From NCBI GenBank assembly GCA_015488885.1, contig WFMW01000044.1, positions 1 through 64,000 on the forward strand: a stretch of DNA of 64,000 nt, given 5' to 3'. Shown one piece after another: positions 42,144 through 53,545 of the stretch. Under the pieces are notes generated by a model, which worked only from the letters and a program-made list of their open reading frames with translations, searched no databases and was not told where the DNA came from. Made by a program: the position numbers and the translations under genes. The DNA comes from Gammaproteobacteria bacterium. Lineage in GTDB: Bacteria > Pseudomonadota > Gammaproteobacteria > SZUA-229. Position 1 is the first letter of the stretch, and the number at the start of each line of letters is the position of its first letter.

Positions 42144-44690
42144 ATGTCAGATACAAGCAATACACAAGCGACGAATACGCAAGCAAGGAGTACAGAATGG
42201 ATTACCATTACTATTGATGGTAAGGAAGTACAGGCTCCCAAAGGTGCCATGCTGATTGAGGTGACCGATGCACATAATATTCATGTGCCGCGTTTTTGTT
42301 ATCACAAAAAATTATCCGTTGCCGCAAACTGCCGTATGTGTCTGGTCGAAGTGGAAAAAGCACCTAAACCCTTACCTGCCTGTGCCACACCGGTGATGGA
42401 TGGCATGGTGGTACATACCCGCTCAGAAGCGGCCCGGCATTCACAGAAAGCGGTGCTCGAATTTTTACTGATTAATCATCCGCTGGACTGCCCGATCTGT
42501 GATCAGGGTGGGGAGTGCGAACTACAGGATCTGGCAGTCGGTTATGGCCAGGATGCCTCACAATATGTCGATAGCAAACATGTTGTTCTGGATAGAAATA
42601 TCGGGCCGTTAATCGCTACCGAGTTGACGCGTTGTATTCATTGTACCCGCTGTGTGCGTTTTGGTCAGGAAATAGCTGGCATGCGCGAACTGGGTATGAC
42701 TGGTCGGGGTGAAAACTCGATGATAGCTACCTTTATCGGTGACTGTGTCAATTCAGAGCTGTCCGGTAATGTGATTGATGTCTGCCCGGTGGGTGCGCTA
42801 ACTGCAAAACCGTCACGCTTCAAGGGCAGAGCCTGGGAGCTGGTACAGCATCCGTCCATTGCTCCGCATGACTGTATCGGCTCAAATATTTATGTGCATA
42901 CCTTGCGTGGCAAGATTGAACGCGTCGTGCCGCGTGAAAATGAAGCCATTAATGAAGTCTGGTTATCAGACCGTGACCGTTTCAGTTATCAGGGTATTAA
43001 TACCGCAGATCGCTTAAGCTCACCAATGATAAAACATGACGGTCAATGGCATGAAGCCAGCTGGGATGAAGCGCTGCAAGTTGTGGCAGATAAATTCAGA
43101 CAGCTGGCCGGGCAGGGTGACAACGCTGCCACGCAGTCTTCGGTGGAAGATGTCGATAATGAAGCAGTTAGTAATGATACACCACAGGCCGCTACAGATA
43201 GTCCTCAGATAGCCGCACTGGTTTCACCCGGTGCGACCCTGGAAGAACAGTATTTAACCCAGAAATTTATCCGTGGTCTGGGTAGCGGTAATGTCGATTT
43301 TCGGCTGCGCCAGGCTGACTTTTCTGATCAGGATGTGGCACCGGTTATGCCATGGCTGGGGCAGACCATTGAGCAGCTCGAACAGCTGGATGCGGCATTG
43401 TTAATTGGTTCCAATGTGCGCAAGGAACAGCCAATTGCTAATTTACGCCTGCGTAAAGCGGTACTCAATAATCAGGCAAAAATCGCCTTCCTTAATCCGC
43501 GAGTCTTTGAATTTAACTACCCTGTAGCGCAGAATATTTCCGTCTGTGCACAGGATATGGTTGCCCAACTGGCTGCTGTGGCGGCAGCAGTCTATGCTGT
43601 AAGTGATACAGATATACCGGCACATTTATCAGCTGTGATTCGCCAGGCTGAAGTTACGACCACGCATAAACAACTGGCTCAACAGCTGGCAGCTGGCAAA
43701 ACCACCAGCGTGTTACTGGGTAATCTGGCACAGATGCACCCGCAGTTCTCCGCTTTACGACAGCTTGCTGATGCGATTGCAAAAGCAACATCAAGTACAT
43801 TCGGTTATTTGACCGATGGCTGTAATGCTGCCGGTGCATGGCTGGCTGGTGCCGTGCCTCACCGTGGTGCCGGTGGCAGGACGGAGGGTGTTATCACCGG
43901 CAAAAATTTGTCTCAACTAAGCGCAGAAAAACTGGCAGCCTGCCTGCTGGTGCATATTGAACCGGATACCGATGCAGCGGATGCAAACCGGCTGATGGCA
44001 GCATTACAGGCAACTGATTTTGTGGTATCCATATCCAGTTATCAGTCAGCCTCGTTAAAACAGCTTGCTGATGTGTTACTGCCAGCCGCGAATTTTACCG
44101 AAACGTCCGGTACCTATGTGAATGTCGAAGGTCTGTGGCAAAATTTTAAAGGTATTCTGAAACCGGCAGGCGAAGCCCGCCCCGGCTGGAAGATATTGCG
44201 GGTACTGGCTAATCTGGTAGAGCTTGACGGTTTTGAGTATTTATCATCTGCTGAGGTCGCCAGTGAAGTCCGTGGTTTGTGTGAGAGTATTGAGTTATCC
44301 AATTCGCTTGCATCGACAGTAAAACTTGAACCGCCGTCACAGGCTAACACGTTGCATCGTGCCTCGGATGTTCCCATTTATGCTGAGGATGCGATTGTGC
44401 GTCGGGCTTCATCTTTACAACAGACTGTTGACGCACAGAGATTATGTGTGTGCATGAACGCCGCGCAGATAAAAGCTCTGGCGCTGGAACCTGGTTCAGT
44501 CGTAAACGTAAAACAGGACGAAAATGCAATACATTTAACCCTTGCTGTCGATGATTCCATTCCTGATAACTGTGCCTGGATGCCACTTGCTGTTGAAGGA
44601 AATGCCATACTGGGTTCGGCGTTTGCTGCGATAAGTATCGACAATGTGTTAGATGAATGTCTTAAACAACCGGGAACAGGTATAGGGTAG
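42144..44690 (+). CDS. nuoG: NADH-quinone oxidoreductase subunit G
   Basis: 848 aa. The N-terminal part holds N1b (CYHKKLSVAANCRMCLVEV and a Cys in PACATPV), the His-Cys3 cluster N5 (HPLDCPICDQGGECELQ) and N4 (CIHCTRCVRFGQE with a last Cys in IDVCPVGALT). The rest is a molybdopterin-oxidoreductase-like domain without cofactor. In the region that binds the extra N7 cluster in E. coli only one Cys remains (HDCIGSNIYVHT), so N7 is absent. About residues 320-362 form an acidic, Asn/Ala/Thr-rich insertion. Confidence 0.95.
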   Translation: MSDTSNTQATNTQARSTEWITITIDGKEVQAPKGAMLIEVTDAHNIHVPRFCYHKKLSVAANCRMCLVEVEKAPKPLPACATPVMDGMVVHTRSEAARHSQKAVLEFLLINHPLDCPICDQGGECELQDLAVGYGQDASQYVDSKHVVLDRNIGPLIATELTRCIHCTRCVRFGQEIAGMRELGMTGRGENSMIATFIGDCVNSELSGNVIDVCPVGALTAKPSRFKGRAWELVQHPSIAPHDCIGSNIYVHTLRGKIERVVPRENEAINEVWLSDRDRFSYQGINTADRLSSPMIKHDGQWHEASWDEALQVVADKFRQLAGQGDNAATQSSVEDVDNEAVSNDTPQAATDSPQIAALVSPGATLEEQYLTQKFIRGLGSGNVDFRLRQADFSDQDVAPVMPWLGQTIEQLEQLDAALLIGSNVRKEQPIANLRLRKAVLNNQAKIAFLNPRVFEFNYPVAQNISVCAQDMVAQLAAVAAAVYAVSDTDIPAHLSAVIRQAEVTTTHKQLAQQLAAGKTTSVLLGNLAQMHPQFSALRQLADAIAKATSSTFGYLTDGCNAAGAWLAGAVPHRGAGGRTEGVITGKNLSQLSAEKLAACLLVHIEPDTDAADANRLMAALQATDFVVSISSYQSASLKQLADVLLPAANFTETSGTYVNVEGLWQNFKGILKPAGEARPGWKILRVLANLVELDGFEYLSSAEVASEVRGLCESIELSNSLASTVKLEPPSQANTLHRASDVPIYAEDAIVRRASSLQQTVDAQRLCVCMNAAQIKALALEPGSVVNVKQDENAIHLTLAVDDSIPDNCAWMPLAVEGNAILGSAFAAISIDNVLDECLKQPGTGIG

Positions 44691-44702
44691 GGGTTGACTG
44701 AC

Positions 44703-45770
44703 ATGATTGATCATTTAATTGCCACAGGTCTTGCTATATGGAACTGGTTTCCCGCTGACTGGCAGACCCTGTTATTAATTCTTGGTAAGATTATTCTTAT
44801 TCTTATCCCGTTAATGTTGTGTGTTGCCTATATTACCTACGCAGAACGTAAAATTATTGGCTATATGCAAATTCGTATCGGGCCAAACCGGGTCGGGCCT
44901 CGAGGCTGGTTGCAGCCCATTGCCGATGCGATGAAGTTACTGTTTAAGGAAGTTATTTTACCGACCAAGGCTGATAAATTTCTGTTCCTGGTGGCACCGG
45001 TACTGTCGATTATGCCCGCGTTGGCAGCCTGGGCAGTCATACCATTTGACCATGGTGTGGTGTTGAGCAATGCCAATGCCGGTCTGCTGTATATTCTGGC
45101 TTTGTCCTCCATGGGTGTGTACGGTATTATTCTGGCCGGTTGGGCATCCAATTCCAAGTATGCTATTTTAAGTTCATTGCGCGCGGGTGCGCAAATGGTG
45201 GCTTATGAAATTGCCATGGGCTTTGCGCTAATTGGCGTGCTAATGGCCAGTGGTAGTCTGAATATGGGTGCCATTGTTGATGCTCAGGCAGGCGGTATTT
45301 CAAGCTGGTTTATCTGGCCATTGATGCCGATGTTTTTTGTTTATTTTATTTCCGGCGTTGCCGAAACCAACCGTGCGCCCTTTGATGTTGCGGAGGGTGA
45401 ATCAGAAATTGTAGCCGGTTTCCATGTTGAATATTCCGGCATGGCATTTGCGGTGTTTTTCCTCGCTGAATATGCCAATATCATTTTAATTTCTTCATTA
45501 ACGGCGTTGTTGTTTCTGGGGGGATGGTTATCACCTTTTGAAGGTTTAACCGGTGCTAACAGCTGGCTGGGCGAATCCAGTTTCTTCTGGTTTTTTGCCA
45601 AAGCCTGTTTTTTTGCCTTTTGTTTTCTCTGGTTCCGGGCAACTTTCCCACGTTATCGTTATGACCAGATTATGCGACTGGGCTGGAAAGTGTTTATTCC
45701 GGTTACGATTGTCTGGATATTCGTAGAATTGATTATGGTGGTAGCAAAAATTGGTCCCTGGTCTGTTTAG
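44703..45770 (+). CDS. nuoH: NADH-quinone oxidoreductase subunit H
   Basis: 355 aa from the ATG at 44703, with GTAGGGG about nine bases ahead; a TTG at 44694 is too close to that site. There are eight membrane helices. [29 protein letters not shown] in parts at about residues 44-72 is the ND1 signature, and [20 protein letters not shown] with its acidic residues at about 218-237 forms the quinone entry and proton path. It joins the peripheral and membrane arms. Confidence 0.97.
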   Translation: MIDHLIATGLAIWNWFPADWQTLLLILGKIILILIPLMLCVAYITYAERKIIGYMQIRIGPNRVGPRGWLQPIADAMKLLFKEVILPTKADKFLFLVAPVLSIMPALAAWAVIPFDHGVVLSNANAGLLYILALSSMGVYGIILAGWASNSKYAILSSLRAGAQMVAYEIAMGFALIGVLMASGSLNMGAIVDAQAGGISSWFIWPLMPMFFVYFISGVAETNRAPFDVAEGESEIVAGFHVEYSGMAFAVFFLAEYANIILISSLTALLFLGGWLSPFEGLTGANSWLGESSFFWFFAKACFFAFCFLWFRATFPRYRYDQIMRLGWKVFIPVTIVWIFVELIMVVAKIGPWSV

Positions 45771-45829
45771 GCGCCTGTCCGGCTTTGTCTGCAACGGTAT
45801 TGAGTTAGAAATATGCAAAGAATATTAAT

Positions 45830-46318
45830 ATGCAAAAAATAAAGCATTTTTTTAAAAGTTTTCTGTTCTGGGAATTATTTCAGGGGCTGAGTGTTACCGG
45901 TAAATACCTGTTTGCACCAAAAATTACCATACAGTACCCGGAAGAGAAAACACCGATGTCACCGCGTTTCCGTGGGTTGCATGCGCTACGCCGTTATGCC
46001 AATGGCGAGGAACGTTGTATTGCCTGTAAATTATGTGAGGCAGTATGTCCAGCACTGGCAATAACGATCGATTCCGAAGAACGTGCCGATGGTAGTCGGC
46101 GCACTACACGCTATGAGATTGATTTATTCAAATGTATTTATTGCGGTTTTTGTGAAGAAGCCTGTCCGGTTGACTCGATTGTTGAAACCCATATCTTTGA
46201 ATATCATTTTGAAGAACATGGTAAACAGGTGATGACAAAACAGATGTTGCTGGAAGTCGGTGACAAATATGAGGCAGTGATTGCTGCCAATAAACAGGCG
46301 GATGCCGTTTACCGGTAG
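45830..46318 (+). CDS. nuoI: NADH-quinone oxidoreductase subunit I (two 4Fe-4S)
   Basis: 162 aa. Two ferredoxin motifs bind N6a and N6b: [16 protein letters not shown] at about residues 63-78 and [16 protein letters not shown] at about 102-117. The N-terminal amphipathic stretch ([14 protein letters not shown]) anchors it to NuoH and [21 protein letters not shown] follows. It carries electrons from N5 to N2. Confidence 0.98.
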   Translation: MQKIKHFFKSFLFWELFQGLSVTGKYLFAPKITIQYPEEKTPMSPRFRGLHALRRYANGEERCIACKLCEAVCPALAITIDSEERADGSRRTTRYEIDLFKCIYCGFCEEACPVDSIVETHIFEYHFEEHGKQVMTKQMLLEVGDKYEAVIAANKQADAVYR

Positions 46319-46325
46319 GCTAGAT

Positions 46326-46940
46326 ATGACGATAACAGATTTTTTATTCTTTGTTTTTGCCGGCATGGTTATTATGTCTGCACTGGGTGTGGTCACCTCA
46401 AAAAATCCGGTACACTCCATTATGTTTCTGGTGTTGACCTTTTTCTGTAGTGCTGCAATCTGGTTGATGCTGGAAGCAGAATTTCTGGCTATCATCCTGG
46501 TTCTGGTTTATGTGGGCGCGGTGATGGTTCTGTTTTTATTTGTGGTGATGATGCTGGATATCAATATCGTTAAAATGCGCCAGGGTTTTGTCAGTTATTT
46601 ACCTGTCGGTATTGCTTTTGCTGTGGTAATACTGGCCATCATGGTCTGGGTGGTTGGCCCTGCCAGTCCCGATGTAAGTAATACTGCGGCTTTACATCAG
46701 GCAGTCACGCATGGTGCGGATTACAGTAATACCAAAATGCTGGGTAAAATTATCTATACCGATTATGTGCTGGCATTCGAGATTGCTGCCGTCATTTTGC
46801 TGGTGGCTATTATCGCGGCTATTTCTCTGACCTTGCGCAGACGTCCGGGTACAAAACATCAAATACCCGGTGAGCAGATAAAAGTTAAACGTGATGACCG
46901 CCTTAAAATCATTTCAATGGAAGCTGAGGTTAAAAAATGA
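46326..46940 (+). CDS. nuoJ: NADH-quinone oxidoreductase subunit J
   Basis: 204 aa from the ATG at 46326 ([20 protein letters not shown]), just after the nuoI stop. There are five membrane helices; [27 protein letters not shown] at about residues 55-81, read in parts, is the ND6 signature with its pi-bulge helix. It lies at the junction of NuoH, NuoA and NuoK. The last four bases overlap the nuoK ATG. Confidence 0.95.
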   Translation: MTITDFLFFVFAGMVIMSALGVVTSKNPVHSIMFLVLTFFCSAAIWLMLEAEFLAIILVLVYVGAVMVLFLFVVMMLDINIVKMRQGFVSYLPVGIAFAVVILAIMVWVVGPASPDVSNTAALHQAVTHGADYSNTKMLGKIIYTDYVLAFEIAAVILLVAIIAAISLTLRRRPGTKHQIPGEQIKVKRDDRLKIISMEAEVKK

Positions 46941-47242
46941 TTACCCTGAGTAGTTACCTTATTCTATCGGCAATTTTATTTGCTATCAGCGTTGCGGGCA
47001 TTTTTCTAAACCGGAAGAATGTTGTGGTGTTGCTGATGTGTATCGAATTAATGTTACTGGCTGCCAATACAAATTTTATCGCTTTCTCTCATTATTTAAA
47101 TGACAGTGCCGGTCAGGTGTTTGTGTTTTTTATTCTCACCGTGGCAGCAGCTGAAGCGGCAATCGGGCTGGCTATTCTGGTGGTATTGTTCCGTAATCGT
47201 CGGACGATTGATGTTGATGAACTCAATGAGTTAAAAGGGTAA
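46937..47242 (+). CDS. nuoK: NADH-quinone oxidoreductase subunit K
   Basis: 101 aa with three membrane helices. The conserved Glu residues of the ND4L proton path are in [16 protein letters not shown] at about residues 32-47 and [17 protein letters not shown] at about 69-85. ATG overlaps the nuoJ end (ATGA). Confidence 0.97.
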   Translation: MITLSSYLILSAILFAISVAGIFLNRKNVVVLLMCIELMLLAANTNFIAFSHYLNDSAGQVFVFFILTVAAAEAAIGLAILVVLFRNRRTIDVDELNELKG

Positions 47243-47247
47243 CGATA

Positions 47248-49236
47248 ATGGAAAACCTGTATCTTGCTATCCCCCTTGCACCTTTAGTGGGTTCTGTTAT
47301 CGCCGGGTTTTTTGGTGCGCAGATTGGTCGCCGAGGTGCGCATACGGTGACTATTCTCGGGGTTGCTGTTTCATTCGTATTGTCTCTGGTTGTACTGTAT
47401 CAGCATCTGTATCAGCACGCCCCGGCTGTTAATGCCACGCTTTATAACTGGATGATAGTCGGCGGTATTCAGTTTCAGGTAGGTTTTTTGATTGATAACC
47501 TTACTGTGATGATGATGACAGTGGTTTCATTTGTGTCGTTGATGGTGCATATATACACCATTGGTTACATGTCTGATGATCTGGAAAACTGGCCCAAAGA
47601 CAGCCTTGCCGGGGTAAATTCCTATCAGCGATTTTTTAGTTATATCGCCCTGTTTACCTTCTCCATGTTAATGCTGGTGATGTCGAATAACTTTATGCAG
47701 TTATTTTTCGGTTGGGAAGCCGTCGGGCTGGTATCCTATTTGCTGATTGGTTTCTGGGCGGTAAGGCCTTCTGCAGTTTATGCTAATTTAAAGGCTTTTA
47801 TTGTGAATCGGGTCGGTGATTTTGGTTTTATGCTGGGTATTGCGGCGGTTGTTATGTATGCAGGCAGCCTGAACTATGCGGATGTGTTTGCGAAAGCGCA
47901 TCTTATGTCTACCGAAACGATGAGTCTGTTTCCCGGCCATAACTGGAATGTTGTGTCGGTCATCTGTGTATTACTGTTTGTCGGTGCCATGGGTAAGTCT
48001 GCACAGATTCCACTGCATGTCTGGTTGCCCGATTCCATGGAAGGCCCGACACCGATTTCTGCCTTGATTCATGCTGCCACCATGGTAACTGCCGGTATTT
48101 TTATGGTGGCCAGAATGTCACCACTATATGAGTTATCAGAAAGTGCCTTAAGCCTGGTGATGGTGACCGGCGCACTAACGGCTCTTCTGATGGGGCTGGT
48201 TGGTATTGTGCAGAATGATATCAAGCGTGTTATTGCCTATTCAACCCTGTCGCAATTAGGTTATATGACCGTGGCGCTTGGTGCATCTGCCTACTCTGCA
48301 GCGGTATTCCATTTAATGACCCATGCTTTCTTTAAAGCCCTGTTGTTCCTTGCTGCCGGTTCGGTGATTATTGCTATGCATCATGAACAGGATATGCGCA
48401 AGATGGGTGGACTGAAAAAATATCTGCCAATTACTTACTGGACATCATTAATTGGCTCGCTGGCCTTAATCGGCTTCCCGGGGTTCTCCGGTTTTTTCTC
48501 CAAGGACACGATTATAGATGTTGTTCATCATTCCACAACAGGTGGTCATGGGTTTGCTTATCTTTGTGTATTGAGTGCGGTGTTTATTACTGCGTTTTAT
48601 ACATTCCGTCTGTTTTTCCTGGTGTTTCACGGCGAACCCCGTATGGATGCACACACTAAAGCGCACTTACATGAACCTCCCTGGGTGGTGTGGCTGCCAC
48701 TGATTATGCTCGCCATTCCTTCTGTCTTTATTGGCGGTTTTACCATCGGTGATGTTTTATTCGGGAATTATTTTGGTAGTGCGATTTATATATCGCCACA
48801 TCATGAAGCACTGGCGGAACTCGGTAAACATTTTCATGGCGCCTGGGCCTTTATGCAGGAAGGCTTTGTCGGACCGGCTTTTTATCTGGCCATGTTCGGG
48901 GTGTTTTCAGCCTGGTTTATTTATATGAAGCGTCCTGAAATAGCCGGTGTAATCAAACAGAAGTTTGCTTTGATTGATACGTTGCTGGTGAAAAAATATT
49001 ATGTTGATGAGCTCTATGCATGGTTATTTGGCGGTGGTAGCCGTTTACTGGGTAAAGGTTTGTGGACGTTTGGTGATGTCAGGTTTATTGATGGTTTACT
49101 GGTCAATGGTTCGGCGCAACTGGTCGCCTGGTTTGCGCTGGTTACACGCCGATTACAAACCGGATTTTTATATCATTATGCCTTCGCCATGATTATTGGT
49201 TTACTGATGTTGTTTGGTCTGGGTCTGTTTCGTTGA
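47248..49236 (+). CDS. nuoL: NADH-quinone oxidoreductase subunit L
   Basis: 662 aa antiporter-like subunit with about 16 helices. FFGWEAVGLVSYLLIGFW at about residues 153-170 carries the key Glu, GKSAQIPLHVWLPDSMEGPTP at about 250-270 the key Lys and the LPDAMEGPTP signature, and HLMTHAFFKALLFLAAGSVI a further Lys. It ends with the long lateral helix and one last helix. It pumps protons at the far end of the membrane arm. Confidence 0.97.
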   Translation: MENLYLAIPLAPLVGSVIAGFFGAQIGRRGAHTVTILGVAVSFVLSLVVLYQHLYQHAPAVNATLYNWMIVGGIQFQVGFLIDNLTVMMMTVVSFVSLMVHIYTIGYMSDDLENWPKDSLAGVNSYQRFFSYIALFTFSMLMLVMSNNFMQLFFGWEAVGLVSYLLIGFWAVRPSAVYANLKAFIVNRVGDFGFMLGIAAVVMYAGSLNYADVFAKAHLMSTETMSLFPGHNWNVVSVICVLLFVGAMGKSAQIPLHVWLPDSMEGPTPISALIHAATMVTAGIFMVARMSPLYELSESALSLVMVTGALTALLMGLVGIVQNDIKRVIAYSTLSQLGYMTVALGASAYSAAVFHLMTHAFFKALLFLAAGSVIIAMHHEQDMRKMGGLKKYLPITYWTSLIGSLALIGFPGFSGFFSKDTIIDVVHHSTTGGHGFAYLCVLSAVFITAFYTFRLFFLVFHGEPRMDAHTKAHLHEPPWVVWLPLIMLAIPSVFIGGFTIGDVLFGNYFGSAIYISPHHEALAELGKHFHGAWAFMQEGFVGPAFYLAMFGVFSAWFIYMKRPEIAGVIKQKFALIDTLLVKKYYVDELYAWLFGGGSRLLGKGLWTFGDVRFIDGLLVNGSAQLVAWFALVTRRLQTGFLYHYAFAMIIGLLMLFGLGLFR

Positions 49237-49330
49237 TGATACTATCTGCACAGCTGAGCTGGTTTAAATTTATTATGCATGGTTATTATGCATTGTTATG
49301 TATTATACAGTACGGGGATAAAGGAGCGTT

Positions 49331-50863
49331 ATGTTAGCTGATTTACCATTACTGAGCCTGACAATCTGGTTCCCTATACTGGGTGGTATTGCAATACTGC
49401 TTGCGGGTGATAAAGGTGATGCTGGGGGTGTACGCAGACTGGCACTGGCTATTGCCGTTGTTACCTTTGTCATAAGTCTTGGTCTTTATGTGGATTTTGA
49501 TACCTCAACGTCTGCTATGCAGTTTGAAGAAATGGCAGCCTGGATACCTGCGTTTAAAATTAATTATCATCTGGGGGTCGATGGTTTTTCCATGCCATTG
49601 ATTATTCTGACCACCTTTATCACTATTCTGGTGGTGCTGGCTGGTTGGGATGTGATTAAGAAAAAACCATCGCAATATCTGGCGGCTTTCCTGATTATGG
49701 AAGGTACGATGATTGGCGTGTTTGCTTCACTGGATGCAATGCTGTTTTATGTATTCTGGGAAGCGATGCTGATACCCATGTATATTATTATCGGTGTTTG
49801 GGGCGGGCCGCGAAGAGTTTATGCCACCATTAAGTTTTTCATCTATACATTCTTTGGTTCGGTTTTTATGCTGGTGGCATTGATCTACCTGTATTACAAA
49901 GGAGGCAGCTTTGACATTCTTGCGATGCATCAGCTGCCATTAAATTTACATGAGCAAACGTTGATTTTTATTGCTTTCCTGATGGCGTTTGCGGTAAAAG
50001 TTCCCATGTGGCCAGTACATACCTGGCTACCGGATGCGCACGTGGAGGCACCAACCGGGGGTTCGGTTATCCTGGCTTCCATCATGTTGAAAATTGGTGG
50101 TTATGGTTTTGTTCGCTTTAGCATGCCCATTGCGCCGGATGCTGCCCATTTACTCGACTGGCTGGTTATTCTGATGTCTCTGGTGGCTATCGTATACATT
50201 GGTTTTGTGGCGCTGGCACAAAAAGATATGAAGAAGCTGATTGCCTACTCCTCAATTGCACATATGGGTTTTGTCACCCTCGGCCTGTTTGTGATTTTCC
50301 AGATTCTATCTAACCCGGTAGGTGTAGCTGGATCAGCAGCCACGCTGGCTGTAGAAGGTGCCATGATTCAGATGATTTCACACGGTTTTATCGCTGGTGC
50401 CCTGTTCCTGATGATCGGGGTGTTATACGACAGAATGCATACTCGTGAAATAGCTGCCTATGGGGGTGTGGTTCATACCATGCCGATTTTTACCGGCTTT
50501 GCGATGTTTTTTGCCATGGCTAATGCTGGGCTACCCGGTACATCGGGTTTTGTCGGTGAATTCATGGTTATCCTTGCCAGCTTCCATGCTAATTTCTGGT
50601 ATGCCTTTCTTGCCGGTTTAACCATGATTCTGGGTGCGGCTTATACTTTGTGGATGGTTAAAAGGGTGTTTTTTGGCCCGGTGGTTAATGATGATGTCAG
50701 GGCTTTAGCGGATATTAATGCCCGAGAATTGCTGATTATGATTTTGCTGGCCATTGCAGTACTGGCTATTGGCTTATGGCCATCACCGATTATTGATGTA
50801 TTGCATGCCACGGTAACAAACTTTTTACATCATATTTCAATGACCAAGTTGCCACTACACTGA
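49331..50863 (+). CDS. nuoM: NADH-quinone oxidoreductase subunit M
   Basis: 510 aa, about 14 helices. FYVFWEAMLIPMYIIIGVWGG at about residues 139-159 has the conserved Glu, AVKVPMWPVHTWLPDAHVEAPT at about 221-242 the Lys, and ISHGFIAGALFLMIGVLYDR near 346-365 follows. It is a proton-pumping antiporter-like subunit between NuoL and NuoN. It starts at an ATG with AAAGGAG upstream, 94 bases after nuoL. Confidence 0.97.
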   Translation: MLADLPLLSLTIWFPILGGIAILLAGDKGDAGGVRRLALAIAVVTFVISLGLYVDFDTSTSAMQFEEMAAWIPAFKINYHLGVDGFSMPLIILTTFITILVVLAGWDVIKKKPSQYLAAFLIMEGTMIGVFASLDAMLFYVFWEAMLIPMYIIIGVWGGPRRVYATIKFFIYTFFGSVFMLVALIYLYYKGGSFDILAMHQLPLNLHEQTLIFIAFLMAFAVKVPMWPVHTWLPDAHVEAPTGGSVILASIMLKIGGYGFVRFSMPIAPDAAHLLDWLVILMSLVAIVYIGFVALAQKDMKKLIAYSSIAHMGFVTLGLFVIFQILSNPVGVAGSAATLAVEGAMIQMISHGFIAGALFLMIGVLYDRMHTREIAAYGGVVHTMPIFTGFAMFFAMANAGLPGTSGFVGEFMVILASFHANFWYAFLAGLTMILGAAYTLWMVKRVFFGPVVNDDVRALADINARELLIMILLAIAVLAIGLWPSPIIDVLHATVTNFLHHISMTKLPLH

Positions 50864-50899
50864 TTCATATGGATAAGTCGATATGGATAAACTGAAATA

Positions 50900-52357
50900 A
50901 TGACTGCGGAAATAATAACCATGGGTTCTCTGAATATTGTTACGGCTATGCCGGAAATTTTTCTATTGATTATGGCCTGCCTGGTATTACTGGTTGATCT
51001 CTATCTACCAGCAGAAAAACGACAGTTAACTTATTTGTTAGCGCAGTTAAGCCTTATCATTACTCTGGTGCTCATGTTAATGAATCCAGTAACGCATACT
51101 ACACTGGCATTTAATGAATTTTATATCCATGATCCGCTTTCTCAGGTATTAAAATCCTTTATTTTAATCATTAGTTTTGGTGTTTTTGTTTATTCTCGTG
51201 ATTATCTTGCCCAACGCAATATTTTTAAAGGTGAGTTTTATGTGCTGGGGCTGTTTGCTATTGCAGGTATGATGCTAATGGTATCGGCAAATAATATGCT
51301 TATGCTTTATCTGGGGCTGGAATTATTATCGCTTTGTCTGTATGCCCTGGTTGCCTATAATCGGGATAATGCTAAAGCCTCGGAAGCGGCGATGAAATAT
51401 TTTATACTGGGTGCGATCGCTTCCGGTATGCTGCTTTATGGCATGTCAATTATTTACGGTTTAACCGGTAGTCTGAAATTTACTGATATTGCAACGGCGG
51501 TTGCTACTGGCACGAACAGTGCACAACATATTGGTCTTGTTTTTGGGCTGGTTTTTATTGTTGTTGCAATCGGCTTTAAACTTGGTGCAGTACCATTCCA
51601 TATGTGGATACCCGATGTTTATCATGGCGCACCCACCGTAGTCACTGTGTTTATCGGCAGTGCGCCAAAACTGGCAGGTTTTGCGATGTTTATGCGGCTA
51701 CTGGTTGAAGGACTGGGTGGTTTGCAGGCGGACTGGCAGCAGATGGTTATTGTACTTTCCGTGCTGTCGATGGCAGTCGGCAATATTGTCGCCATTGCTC
51801 AGGCTAATTTGAAAAGGATGCTCGCTTATTCAACGATTTCACATATCGGTTTTCTGTTGCTGGGGATTATTGCAACCACACCGGATGGTTACGCTGCGGC
51901 AATGTTTTATACTATTTCGTATGCACTCATGGCGCTGGGTGGATTTGGTATGATAATTCTAATGGCGCGTAAAGGTTTTGAAGCTGAAAATATTGCAGAC
52001 TTTGCTGGTCTTAATCAACGCAGCCCATGGTTTGCATTTATTATGTCAATATTGATGTTATCCATGGCCGGTGTACCACCCACACTTGGTTTCTGGGCAA
52101 AAGTGGCCGTTATTAGTGCGGTTATCGATGTTAATATGGTCTGGCTGGCGATACTGGCAGTGATCTTTTCTATCGTTGGGGTGTTCTATTACATCCGAAT
52201 TATCAAGGTTATGTATTTTGATGAAGCCACTGAAAACACGCCCATTGAATGTGGTCGTGATATGCAGTTAACACTAAGCACCAATGGTCTGGCTATTCTG
52301 GCACTGGGTCTGTATCCTGCTGCACTGATGGCGCTATGTGTGTCGGTGTTTAAGTAG
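50900..52357 (+). CDS. nuoN: NADH-quinone oxidoreductase subunit N
   Basis: 485 aa with about 14 helices. [21 protein letters not shown] at about residues 138-158, [22 protein letters not shown] at about 227-248 and [19 protein letters not shown] at about 304-322 are conserved antiporter-like elements. It is the last gene of the nuo operon; no strong terminator separates it from the initiator tRNA promoter. Confidence 0.97.
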   Translation: MTAEIITMGSLNIVTAMPEIFLLIMACLVLLVDLYLPAEKRQLTYLLAQLSLIITLVLMLMNPVTHTTLAFNEFYIHDPLSQVLKSFILIISFGVFVYSRDYLAQRNIFKGEFYVLGLFAIAGMMLMVSANNMLMLYLGLELLSLCLYALVAYNRDNAKASEAAMKYFILGAIASGMLLYGMSIIYGLTGSLKFTDIATAVATGTNSAQHIGLVFGLVFIVVAIGFKLGAVPFHMWIPDVYHGAPTVVTVFIGSAPKLAGFAMFMRLLVEGLGGLQADWQQMVIVLSVLSMAVGNIVAIAQANLKRMLAYSTISHIGFLLLGIIATTPDGYAAAMFYTISYALMALGGFGMIILMARKGFEAENIADFAGLNQRSPWFAFIMSILMLSMAGVPPTLGFWAKVAVISAVIDVNMVWLAILAVIFSIVGVFYYIRIIKVMYFDEATENTPIECGRDMQLTLSTNGLAILALGLYPAALMALCVSVFK

Positions 52358-52474
52358 TCATCTCTATGCTAACGCTGATTATGATAAATAGTGTGGTAGA
52401 TGTTCTTCATGGTTAACAATTTTATGGACAATCTATACAGGTTAAATAAATAGTTAAATGAGGCGCCATATGCC

Positions 52475-52503
52475 TTGCAATTTATAGATGATTTCCGTAT
52501 CAT
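52475..52503 (+). promoter_or_regulatory. Promoter of initiator tRNA / rimP-nusA-infB operon
   Basis: TTGCAA at 52475-52480, exactly 17 bases, then TATCAT at 52498-52503, followed by a C/G-containing discriminator (TTGCCTCC). Transcription would start about 52510, eight bases before the tRNA. This is a classic stable-RNA promoter. Confidence 0.65.
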
Positions 52504-52517
52504 TTGCCTCCTGTTGT

Positions 52518-52845
<328 letters not shown>

Positions 52846-52932
52846 GTTTTTAGTGGTAAACTGCCAGATTTACAATCAGTAAATATATGGTTTAATTGCT
52901 GATTGGTGTATAAAAATGTATCAGGAATGTTG

Positions 52933-52959
52933 AAAAGGCTCCGTTTACGGAGCCTTTTT
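52933..52959 (+). terminator. Intrinsic terminator/attenuator between tRNA-fMet region and rimP
   Basis: GGCTCCG-TTTA-CGGAGCC is a perfect 7-bp stem with a 4-base loop, preceded by AAAA and followed by TTTTT. It stands in the leader of rimP. In E. coli the metY-rimP interval also holds terminators through which part of the transcripts read, so this may act as an attenuator. It is followed by a direct repeat of GTTAATAGACAGAAAT. Confidence 0.88.
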
Positions 52960-53018
52960 GTTAATAGACAGAAATTTGTTAATAGACAGAAATATTTGCT
53001 TGTAAAGAGTTATTGCTT

Positions 53019-53474
53019 ATGGCACAGGATTTATCGAAATTATGGGCATTGTTAGAGCCTGTGATCAATGGCATGGGTTTTGAGCTGATTGACATTGAAC
53101 ATGTTGCCAACCCGAAGCATGGTGTGTTACGCCTGTATATTGATAATGATGCAGGGGTAAATATTGATGATTGTTCGGTGGTAAGTCATCAGATAAGCGC
53201 GCTGCTTGATGTTGAAGAACCGATAAGAGGACATTTTAATCTGGAAATTTCTTCACCGGGTCTGGATAGACCACTGAATCGTCTAAAGGATTATCAGCGA
53301 TTTGAGGGTGAAATAGTAAAAATAAAGACGTCTATGCCAATGGATGGTCAGCGTAATTTTAAAGGGCGTCTGTTAACAGCTGATGCACAAACAGTCGTTA
53401 TTGAAACAGAGACAGAAGAAATTTCATTGCCAATGGCCGCCATTGATAAAACCCGGCTGGTACCACAGTTTTAG
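53019..53474 (+). CDS. rimP: Ribosome maturation factor RimP
   Basis: 151 aa from the ATG at 53019; a TTG six bases upstream is less likely. LLEPVINGMGFELIDIEHV at about residues 12-30 and LRLYIDNDAGVNIDDCSVVS at about 39-58 are the N-terminal domain, DVEEPIRGHFNLEISSPGLDRPL at about 69-91 the family signature, and a C-terminal SH3-like domain follows. RimP helps 30S assembly. The gene precedes nusA by 71 bases. Confidence 0.95.
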   Translation: MAQDLSKLWALLEPVINGMGFELIDIEHVANPKHGVLRLYIDNDAGVNIDDCSVVSHQISALLDVEEPIRGHFNLEISSPGLDRPLNRLKDYQRFEGEIVKIKTSMPMDGQRNFKGRLLTADAQTVVIETETEEISLPMAAIDKTRLVPQF

Positions 53475-53545
53475 GTTCCTCAGGTATAATTTAATTTTTG
53501 ATATGTATAAACGATGATAAATAATATTGTTGAGAGTAGAAATTT

